Of a stretch of 64,000 nt of DNA, positions 19,745 to 26,530 are shown one piece after another; position 1 is the stretch's first letter, and the number at the start of each line of letters is the position of its first letter. A model generated the notes under the pieces. The model had not been told where the DNA came from. It ran no database searches and worked only from the letters and a program-made list of their open reading frames with translations. The DNA lies in contig NZ_LT629702.1 in NCBI RefSeq assembly GCF_900103345.1, forward strand, positions 2,046,001 through 2,110,000. Direction: 5' to 3'. The stretch is from Pseudomonas azotoformans (GTDB lineage: Bacteria > Pseudomonadota > Gammaproteobacteria > Pseudomonadales > Pseudomonadaceae). A program made the position numbers and the translations under genes.

Positions 19745-20611
19745 TCAGCGGTTGGCGTCGGAGTGGGTCATGGCGGTGTAGAACAGCCAGGACACCAACA
19801 GGATGATCAGGAAGTACACCAGGGAAAACGCCGCGGCCGGGCCCAGGTCGAATTGGCCTACGGCCATCTGAGTCAGTGTCTGACTCAAGAACGTGGTGGC
19901 GTTACCCGGTCCACCGCCCGTCAGGACGAAGGGCTCGGTGTAGATCATGAAACTGTCCATGAAGCGCAACATCACCGCGATCAGCAGCACGCTTTTCATC
20001 TTCGGCAACTGGATATGTCGGAACACCGCCCAGGGCGATGCACGATCAATCCGTGCAGCCTGGTAGTACACGTCCGGAATCGCCCGCAGCCCCGAATAGC
20101 AGAGCAGCGCCACCAGTGAGGTCCAGTGCCAGACGTCCATGACCAACACCGTGACCCAGGCGTCCATGGTGTTGGCGGCGTAGTTGTAACTGATGCCCAG
20201 GGCATTGAGGCTGTAACCCAGCAAGCCGATGTCGGCACGCCCGAAGATCTGCCAGATGGTGCCCACCACGTTCCACGGAATCAGCAGCGGAATGGCCAGG
20301 ATGATCAGCACCAGCGACGACCAGCGACCCTTGGTCGGCATGGTCAGGGCGATGGCGATGCCCAGCGGGATTTCGATCAGCAGCACGCAAGCCGAATAGA
20401 TGAACTGACGCAGCAGCGAGTCATGCAGGCGCGGGTCGAGCAGCACCTGCTTGTACCAGTCGGCACCGACGAAGTAGCGGCTGGACTGGTCGAAGATGTC
20501 CTGCACCGAGTAATTGACCACGGTCATCATCGGGATCACCGCACTGAACGCCACCAGCAGGAACACCGGCAGTACCAGCCACCAGGCCTTGTTGTTCTGC
20601 ACCTTGTTCAT
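19745..20611 (-). CDS. ABC permease, carbohydrate type (GlpP-like)
   Basis: This 288-residue MalF-type permease has about six membrane segments (WWLVLPVFLLVAFSAVIPMM, FIYSACVLLIEIPLGIAIAL) and the EAA loop YYQAARIDRASPWAVFRHIQLP. I use the ATG at 20611 (MNKVQNNKAWW), which overlaps the stop of the upstream ATPase gene by four bases. It pairs with the permease at 18934. Confidence 0.92.
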   Translation of the reverse strand: MNKVQNNKAWWLVLPVFLLVAFSAVIPMMTVVNYSVQDIFDQSSRYFVGADWYKQVLLDPRLHDSLLRQFIYSACVLLIEIPLGIAIALTMPTKGRWSSLVLIILAIPLLIPWNVVGTIWQIFGRADIGLLGYSLNALGISYNYAANTMDAWVTVLVMDVWHWTSLVALLCYSGLRAIPDVYYQAARIDRASPWAVFRHIQLPKMKSVLLIAVMLRFMDSFMIYTEPFVLTGGGPGNATTFLSQTLTQMAVGQFDLGPAAAFSLVYFLIILLVSWLFYTAMTHSDANR

Positions 20612-21705
20612 GGCTGCACCTCCAGCAGGTAGTCGTCGGCATACACCATCAGCCATTGCGCCGGAAAGCTGATGGACGCCTTGCCCTCGGGCACCGGCTT
20701 GTCTTCGGCCAGGCGCACTTTGAGCAGCGCGCCGTCGAGGTTGAGAGTGATGATTTTGTAGGTGCCGAGGTCTTCGAGGTGAGTGACATCGGCCTGCAGG
20801 GCGTCAGGGTTGTACTCGTCCCAGACGTGGATGAATTCCGGGCGGATGCCGACCTGCAACTTCTTGTAATCAGTATCGGCAATACGTTGCTGCAGGGCCT
20901 CGGACAAGGGCAGATGGGTGCCAGCAAAGCGCACCCCGCTCGCCTCGGCCTGCACCTCGATCAGATTCATCCCCGGGCTGCCGATGAAATAGCCGACAAA
21001 GGTGTGGCTGGGCCGTTCGAACAGGTCACGCGGCGTGCCGAACTGCACGATCTGGCCGCCGTACATCACCGCGATCTTGTCGGCAAACGTCGAGGCTTCC
21101 AGCTGATCGTGGGTCACGTAGACCATGGTGATGTTGAACTGCTCGTGGATCTGCTTGAGCTTGCGCCGCAGTTTCCACTTCAGGTGTGGGTCGATTACCG
21201 TCAGCGGTTCATCGAACAGGATCGCCGACACGTCGTCGCGCACCAGGCCACGGCCCATGGAGACTTTCTGTTTTTCGTCGGCGGTGAGGTTGCGCGCCTT
21301 TTTGGTCAGCAGGTTTTGCAGGTCGAGGACTTCGGCAATTTCCTGCACCTTGCTATGAATCTTCGCCTCGGCCATGCCCTGGTTGCGCAGCGGGAATGCC
21401 AGGTTGTCGAACACCGTCATGGTGTCGTACACCACCGGGAACTGGAACACCTGGGCGATATTGCGCTTTTCCGGGGTGAGGTCGTTGACCACTTTAGTGT
21501 CGAACAGCACCTGGCCTTCGGAGGGGCTGAGCAGGCCGGAGATGATATTGAGCAAGGTCGACTTGCCGCAGCCCGACGGCCCGAGCAAGGCGTAGGCCCC
21601 GCCCTGCTCCCACACGTGGTTCATTGCCCGGATGGCGTAGTCCTCAGGACCTTTCGGCGTAGGGCTGTAGCTGTGCGCCAAGTTCTGCAAATGGATCTCG
21701 GCCAT
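20608..21705 (-). CDS. ABC ATP-binding protein (GlpT-like)
   Basis: This 365-residue UgpC/MalK-class ATPase has Walker A GPSGCGKST, Q-loop AQVFQFPVVYDTMTVFDNLAF, Walker B AILFDEPLTVIDP and H-loop VYVTHDQLEASTFADKIAV, followed by a TOBE-type C-terminal domain. The signature motif is unusual: NLTADEKQKVSMGRGLVR instead of LSGGQ. The system has two different ATPases; this degenerate one is complemented by the partner at 21705. The start overlaps the preceding stop by one base (TGATG). Confidence 0.92.
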   Translation of the reverse strand: MAEIHLQNLAHSYSPTPKGPEDYAIRAMNHVWEQGGAYALLGPSGCGKSTLLNIISGLLSPSEGQVLFDTKVVNDLTPEKRNIAQVFQFPVVYDTMTVFDNLAFPLRNQGMAEAKIHSKVQEIAEVLDLQNLLTKKARNLTADEKQKVSMGRGLVRDDVSAILFDEPLTVIDPHLKWKLRRKLKQIHEQFNITMVYVTHDQLEASTFADKIAVMYGGQIVQFGTPRDLFERPSHTFVGYFIGSPGMNLIEVQAEASGVRFAGTHLPLSEALQQRIADTDYKKLQVGIRPEFIHVWDEYNPDALQADVTHLEDLGTYKIITLNLDGALLKVRLAEDKPVPEGKASISFPAQWLMVYADDYLLEVQP

Positions 21706-22799
21706 CAGGCAACCCTCGCGACACGGCGCCCGGGGGCCTGGACCAAACGGCCCTGACCATCGAACACAAACAGTTTATGGGTGGGGATATACACGCGGAT
21801 CGGCGCGTCCACGTCGTATTCGTGCACCCCCGGCAGGTGCAGCACCAGCAGGAAGTGTTCGCTGCGCACATGCAGGAAGGTTTCCGAACCGCTGATCTCG
21901 GCGACTTCCACGGTGACCGCCAGCTCCAGGTCGTCATCGTTGCTTGGCACCAGGCTGATATGGCTGGGGCGTACGCCGAACCGGAACTCGCCTTCGCCGA
22001 TGGGACGCAGGTCGACGTTGAGTGGGAAGTGCACGAAATTGGCGAAGCTCACTTCGTTGCCACTGATACGCCCCGGCATCAGGTTGATCGGCGGCTCGGA
22101 AAACAGCTCGGCGGCCAATACGGTCTGCGGCTGGTGATACACCTCGGCCGCCTTGCCGCTCTGGATCACCCGGCCTTCGTGCAGGATGGTGGTGGTGCCA
22201 CCGAGGGCCAGGGCTTCGTTGGGCTCGGTGGTGGCGTAGATGGCGATGGTGTGGCGCGCAGCGAACAGTTCGCGCATTTCCTGACGCAGTTCTTCGCGCA
22301 GTTTGTAGTCCAGGTTCACCAGCGGCTCATCGAACAGAATCAGTTCGGCGTCCTTGACCAGTGCACGCGCCATGGCCGTGCGCTGCTGCTGACCACCGGA
22401 GAGTTCCAGCGGGTGACGCTGGAGGAATTTCTCGATGCGCAGCATCCTGGCGGTTTCCAGCACTTTGCTCTGGATCAGCTCATTGGACACACCGGCCTGG
22501 CGCAACGGCGAGGCGATGTTTTCGAACACGGTCATGGTCGGGTAGTTGATGAACTGCTGATACACCATCGATACGTTGCGCAGGCGCACCGGTTTTTGCG
22601 TGACGTCCACGCCGTTCATCAGGATGCGGCCGCTGTCGGGCTTGTCCAGGCCGGCCATCAAGCGCATCAGGCTGGTCTTGCCGGACAGCGTGCGACCGAG
22701 CAAGACGTTGAAGGAACCGGCTTCGAAACGCAGGTTGGCGTCGTCGATCCAGGTCTGGCCTTCGACAACGCGGGAGACATGTTCCAGGGTCAATGACAT
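21705..22799 (-). CDS. ABC ATP-binding protein (GlpS-like), first gene of operon
   Basis: This 364-residue MalK-class ATPase has a canonical signature [19 protein letters not shown] and Walker B ELILFDEPLVNLDY. Its Walker A is modified (LLGRTLSGKTSLMRLM, lacking the first glycine-rich spacing of GPSGSGKS). Its H-loop shows YATTEPNEALALGG, with the histidine replaced. So each of the two ATPases seems to bring one good half, a paired-degenerate arrangement. This gene opens the operon, 35 bases downstream of the predicted sigma-54 transcription start. Confidence 0.92.
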   Translation of the reverse strand: MSLTLEHVSRVVEGQTWIDDANLRFEAGSFNVLLGRTLSGKTSLMRLMAGLDKPDSGRILMNGVDVTQKPVRLRNVSMVYQQFINYPTMTVFENIASPLRQAGVSNELIQSKVLETARMLRIEKFLQRHPLELSGGQQQRTAMARALVKDAELILFDEPLVNLDYKLREELRQEMRELFAARHTIAIYATTEPNEALALGGTTTILHEGRVIQSGKAAEVYHQPQTVLAAELFSEPPINLMPGRISGNEVSFANFVHFPLNVDLRPIGEGEFRFGVRPSHISLVPSNDDDLELAVTVEVAEISGSETFLHVRSEHFLLVLHLPGVHEYDVDAPIRVYIPTHKLFVFDGQGRLVQAPGRRVARVA

Positions 22800-22843
22800 G
22801 ACACGACCTTTTTATTATTGGAATGAATCTGGCCAGGTGTCAG

Positions 22844-22859
22844 AGCGAGTTCCGTGCCA
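22844..22859 (-). promoter_or_regulatory. Sigma-54 -24/-12 promoter of the glycerol-type ABC operon
   Basis: Read on the minus strand the sequence is TGGCACGGAACTCGCT. Against the consensus TGGCACG-N4-TTGCW it has a perfect -24 element and one mismatch in the -12 element, at the correct GG-to-GC spacing. The predicted start is near 22834, giving a leader of about 35 bases to the ATG at 22799. The divergent gene encodes a sigma-54 activator, which makes the assignment strong. Confidence 0.8.
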
Positions 22860-22902
22860 AAACGGCAAGTTATTGATGTGCAAGGAAATGGGCTAAAAGG
22901 GA

Positions 22903-22982
22903 TGTTCAGGTGTGAACAGAAATGAACATCACAGGCTGAACAACTGAACACTCAGGCCCTTGACAATGAACAGTTCTGAACA
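22903..22982. promoter_or_regulatory. Array of seven TGAACA hexamers, probable activator binding sites
   Basis: TGAACA occurs at 22913, 22923, 22937, 22945, 22967 and 22977, and its complement TGTTCA at 22903. The first pair forms the perfect dyad TGTTCAGGTGTGAACA (22903-22918), and GTTCTGAAC (22973-22981) is a second one. Start-to-start steps are 10, 10, 14, 8, 22 and 10 bases, so many fall on one helix face. The array is 45-140 bases upstream of the sigma-54 promoter, the normal place for enhancer sites, and beside the activator gene. Confidence 0.65.
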
Positions 22983-23006
22983 ACACTCTCATCACCGATA
23001 CAGGGC

Positions 23007-23103
23007 AAATGTGGGAGCGGGCTTGCTCGCGAAAGCAGTGTGTCAGTCAATACATAGGTCGACTGGTCCAACGCATTCGCGAGCAAGCCCGCTCCCACAT
23101 TTT
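23007..23103. repeat. REPIN, GTGGGAGCGGGCTTGCTCGCGA class
   Basis: AAATGTGGGAGCGGGCTTGC at the left and its exact complement at the right (ending GCTCCCACATTT) flank a 40-base centre. Inner arms CTCGCGAAAGC / GCATTCGCGAG also pair. It lies between the hexamer array and the activator start, 60 bases before the ATG at 23164. Confidence 0.88.
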
Positions 23104-23163
23104 GATCCGGTTTCGTCAGGTAGATTGTGCAAGCCCAATAACAATAAAAACGAAGGTCAACCC

Positions 23164-24981
23164 ATGGCCGAACCACTGGCTCACGACACCCTTATCCAGG
23201 AATCCTGGCGCCGTTGCCGCGCCTTTGGCCTGGACCACCAGAGCACGCCCAGCTTCGATCAACTCCCTGCCGAGGGCATCAGCCAATTGCTGGAGAGCCA
23301 GCACTCGCTGGTGCAGACCACCCACCAGGAAGTGCTGCCCTACTACGAGAACATCCTGAGCAATTCCAACTGCCTGATCATGCTGGCCGACAACCAGGGC
23401 CAGGTGCTGACCAGTTGGGGCACCCAGCGCTTTATCGAGCCGAAGCTGGCCCGTGGTTTCAACCCGGGTGCCAGCTGGATGGAGCGCGCCAGCGGCACCA
23501 ATGCCATCGGCACTGCGTTGGCCTGCGCCCAGGCGGTGCATATCGAACACGATGAACACTTTCTCAAGGCCAACCGTTTCATGACGGGCTCGGCGGCACC
23601 GATCTTCGATGCCCAGCGCGAGATCATCGCGGTGCTGGATGTGTCCAGCGACAGCTACCTGCCGCCCTCCCACACCCTGGGCATGGTCAAGATGATGAGC
23701 CAGACCGTGGAGAACCGGCTGATCCTCAACCTGTTTCGCGGCGAACATTTCCAACTGACCTTCAACACCGGCCTGAGCAACCTCGACAGCCAGTGGGCCG
23801 GCCTGTTGATCTTTGATGAGAGCGGCCAGGTGCTCTCCGCCAATCGGCGTGCCGACAACCTACTGGGCATCAGCCTGTCGCGGGTGATGATCGACAGCCT
23901 GTTCAAGGTGTCGTTGCTGGAACTGTTGAACCAACCGGAAGGCCTGCCCTTCTCCCTGCAAGCGGCGGGACGCAACCGCTTCCAATGCTTGTTGAAGCGG
24001 CCCAAGCAGACGCCGGTGCAGGCGCGCGTGTTCACCGCGCCGGCACCGTCTAAACCGGCGCTGATTGGCCTCAAGACCTTGCACTTCGGCGACGCGCGCG
24101 TGGAGAAAGCCGTGCGCCAGGCCGAGCGCCTGCTGGAGAAGGACATCCCGCTGCTGATCCACGGCGAAACCGGTGTGGGCAAGGAGGTGTTTGTCAAAGC
24201 CCTGCACCAGGCCAGCTCACGCAGCCACAAGGCATTTATCGCGGTGAACTGCGCGGCGATTCCCGCCGAGCTGGTGGAATCGGAGCTGTTCGGCTACGAA
24301 AAAGGTGCGTTCACCGGCGCCAACCAGAAAGGCAGCATCGGCCTGATCCGCAAGGCCGACAAGGGCACGCTGTTTCTCGACGAGATCGGTGATATGCCGC
24401 TGCCCACCCAGGCCCGCTTGCTGCGGGTGTTGCAGGAGCGTTGCGTGCAGCCGGTGGGCAGCAGCGAGTTGTTCCCGGTGGATCTGCGCATCATCTCGGC
24501 CACCAACCGTGCACTGCGGGAACTGGTGCAGGCCGGGCGTTTCCGTGAGGATCTGTACTACCGCATCGGCGGCCTGACCCTGGAGCTGCCGCCGTTACGC
24601 GAACGCACCGATAAACAGGCGCTGTTCCAGCAACTGTGGCAGCAGCACCGCGAGCCGACTCAATGGGCGGGCCTGAGCGCCGAAGTGCTGGCGCTGTTCG
24701 AGCAGCACCCGTGGCCGGGGAATTTACGCCAGGTGAGCAGTGTGTTGCAGGTGGCGCTGGCCATGGCCGAGGAACAACCGATCCGTGCCGAGCATCTGCC
24801 GGATGATTTCTTCGTGGATCTGAAAGTTACCGCGCCGCTGCCCACCAGTGAATACCTGGATGACAGCATCGACCTGAACCAGCGCTTGAAGGCCGCCGGC
24901 GGCAACATCTCCCACCTGGCGCGGGAGCTGGGGGTGAGCCGCAATACTCTCTACAAACGCCTGCGCCAGAACGAAAACTAA
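23164..24981 (+). CDS. Sigma-54-dependent transcriptional activator, AcoR family
   Basis: The protein has 605 residues. The N-terminal region (about 60-200) is a GAF-type sensor with ASWMERASGTNAIGTALA and RFMTGSAAPIFDA, typical of AcoR. A PAS-like stretch follows (about 208-260). The AAA+ domain has Walker A GETGVGKE (334-341), the sigma-54 contact loop GAFTGA (381-386) and Walker B GTLFLDEIGD (401-410). A Fis-type helix-turn-helix ends the protein (GGNISHLARELGVSRNTLYKRL). It is divergent from the glycerol-type ABC operon and very probably activates its sigma-54 promoter. The start is the ATG at 23164 after AAGGTCAACCC; the frame is open through the REPIN upstream. Confidence 0.93.
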   Translation: MAEPLAHDTLIQESWRRCRAFGLDHQSTPSFDQLPAEGISQLLESQHSLVQTTHQEVLPYYENILSNSNCLIMLADNQGQVLTSWGTQRFIEPKLARGFNPGASWMERASGTNAIGTALACAQAVHIEHDEHFLKANRFMTGSAAPIFDAQREIIAVLDVSSDSYLPPSHTLGMVKMMSQTVENRLILNLFRGEHFQLTFNTGLSNLDSQWAGLLIFDESGQVLSANRRADNLLGISLSRVMIDSLFKVSLLELLNQPEGLPFSLQAAGRNRFQCLLKRPKQTPVQARVFTAPAPSKPALIGLKTLHFGDARVEKAVRQAERLLEKDIPLLIHGETGVGKEVFVKALHQASSRSHKAFIAVNCAAIPAELVESELFGYEKGAFTGANQKGSIGLIRKADKGTLFLDEIGDMPLPTQARLLRVLQERCVQPVGSSELFPVDLRIISATNRALRELVQAGRFREDLYYRIGGLTLELPPLRERTDKQALFQQLWQQHREPTQWAGLSAEVLALFEQHPWPGNLRQVSSVLQVALAMAEEQPIRAEHLPDDFFVDLKVTAPLPTSEYLDDSIDLNQRLKAAGGNISHLARELGVSRNTLYKRLRQNEN

Positions 24982-25910
24982 CGCGGCTTGACCACCACCA
25001 GCAGATCGGTGAAGTACTCCACCTGAATCGGCAGGTTATCGGCCAGCGACGACAACGCCGCCGCCGTGTCGTCCAGCTTGAACACCCCGGACACCCGCAG
25101 GTTTTGCAGGGCCTGGGGGTCGAAGCGCAGCATGCCGTGGCGATAGCTGGCGAGGGTTTGCAGGACCTCGCTCAGGGGTTGGTCGTTGACCTTGAGCAGG
25201 CCCCGGGTCCAGGCGTCGGGGTCGCTGTCGCCAATGGCCTGCGGCGGCTGGGCACGACCGTGGTCGAGCACGGAGCGCTGGCCGGCTGTGACCTTGACCC
25301 CTTCGTTGCTTTCACCTTTGACCGCTACCGTGGATTCGATCACCGTGACCAGCGTGGTGCCATCTGCTGCCCGCTTGACCAGATAACGCGTGCCCAGCGC
25401 AGTGGCCGTGCCCTGGTCGGTACGGACCACGAACGGCCGCTGCGCATCCTTCGCCACCTCGACCCAGAGCTCGCCTTGCAGCAGTTCGATCACCCGTTGA
25501 TGACCGTCGAACTTCACATCCACTGCCGAGTTGCTGTTGAGCTGCAACTGGCTGCCGTCTTCGAGGGCTATCTGTCGACGCTCACCGATACCGGTACGCT
25601 GGTCGGCCATCCACACCGGCAGGTGATGCAGGCCCAGCCAGCCGCACAAAACCATGCCGAGCAGACCCACCACCTGTGCGCCACGTGGCCGTCGCGATGT
25701 GAATGCGCGGTTCAAGGCCATGCGCGCGGGCTTGGCGGGCACGGCATCGAGGCTGCCCCATAACGCACTCATGCGCTCGATGGCCACGGCGTGGCGCGGG
25801 TCGGCCTGGCGCCAGGTGTTGAACGCCTGGCGGTCGGCGTCGGTCACGCCTTCGTCGTGCAGGCGAGTCAGCCACTGCGCTGCTTGCTGGATGATCTGCT
25901 CGGAACTCAT
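24978..25910 (-). CDS. FecR-family anti-sigma/sigma regulator
   Basis: This 310-residue inner-membrane protein has an N-terminal cytoplasmic segment with the FecR/PupR WLTRLHDEGVTDADRQAFNTWRQADP pattern. A single membrane segment follows near residue 85 (VVGLLGMVLCGWLGLHHLPV), then a periplasmic FecR domain (GERRQIALEDGSQLQLNSNSAV, VKVTAGQRSVL). It receives a signal from an outer-membrane receptor and controls its cognate sigma factor, encoded just upstream with a four-base overlap (ATGA). Its stop overlaps the end of the convergent activator gene by four bases. Confidence 0.92.
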   Translation of the reverse strand: MSSEQIIQQAAQWLTRLHDEGVTDADRQAFNTWRQADPRHAVAIERMSALWGSLDAVPAKPARMALNRAFTSRRPRGAQVVGLLGMVLCGWLGLHHLPVWMADQRTGIGERRQIALEDGSQLQLNSNSAVDVKFDGHQRVIELLQGELWVEVAKDAQRPFVVRTDQGTATALGTRYLVKRAADGTTLVTVIESTVAVKGESNEGVKVTAGQRSVLDHGRAQPPQAIGDSDPDAWTRGLLKVNDQPLSEVLQTLASYRHGMLRFDPQALQNLRVSGVFKLDDTAAALSSLADNLPIQVEYFTDLLVVVKPR

Positions 25911-26449
25911 GCCAGCGGGTCTGCCGGGTGCAGGCTGTGGTAGCAATGCACCAGGGCGCTGGAAATATAGTTTTTGACGGTGCTGGAGGAAACGTCCAGG
26001 CGCAGGGCGATTTCGCTGTAGGTCAGCCCGTCGAGGCGGCTCAACAGGAATGCTTCGCGGGCCTTGGCAGGCAGGCCGGCGAGCATCTCGGCGATGCGTT
26101 CCAGGGCTTGCAGCGCCACATGAATCGCGGCCGGGTCGGGCATGCCGGCGTCTTCGCACTGGATCACCAGGGCTTCCATGTAGGCTTTTTCGATCCGGCG
26201 GCGACGGGCGCCGTCGATCAACAACCGGCCTGCCGTGGTGGCCAGGAACGCGCGAGGTTCCTTGATACTTTGCGGCTCGGCCAGCATCAGCACGCGAATG
26301 AACGCGTCATGGGCCAGGTCGGCGGCGTGCTGGGAACACCCGAGTTTCTTGCGCAGCCAGCCGTGCAACCAGCCGTGGTGCTCGCTGTACATCGCCGTGA
26401 GGGTCTGCTGGCGAACAGAGTCGCCCAGCGCGGCCGGAATGTCATGCAT
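25907..26449 (-). CDS. ECF sigma factor, FecI type
   Basis: This 180-residue protein has sigma region 2 (YSEHHGWLHGWLRKKLGCSQHAADLAHDAFIRVL, split) and region 4 (LPAKAREAFLLSRLDGLTYSEIALRLDVSSSTVKNYI). It should direct RNA polymerase to the receptor or related promoters when released by FecR. I use the ATG at 26449; a TTG two codons earlier is an alternative because the nearest purine-rich site (GAGA) suits it slightly better. The receptor gene lies upstream on the same strand. Confidence 0.92.
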   Translation of the reverse strand: MHDIPAALGDSVRQQTLTAMYSEHHGWLHGWLRKKLGCSQHAADLAHDAFIRVLMLAEPQSIKEPRAFLATTAGRLLIDGARRRRIEKAYMEALVIQCEDAGMPDPAAIHVALQALERIAEMLAGLPAKAREAFLLSRLDGLTYSEIALRLDVSSSTVKNYISSALVHCYHSLHPADPLA

Positions 26450-26530
26450 GCGCAAAAAGATCTCAAATGGGAAGAGTTACCAATTGCGCGAACAATGCCA
26501 GTAAAACCTGCCTGGGGCAAGGGCCTGTCT

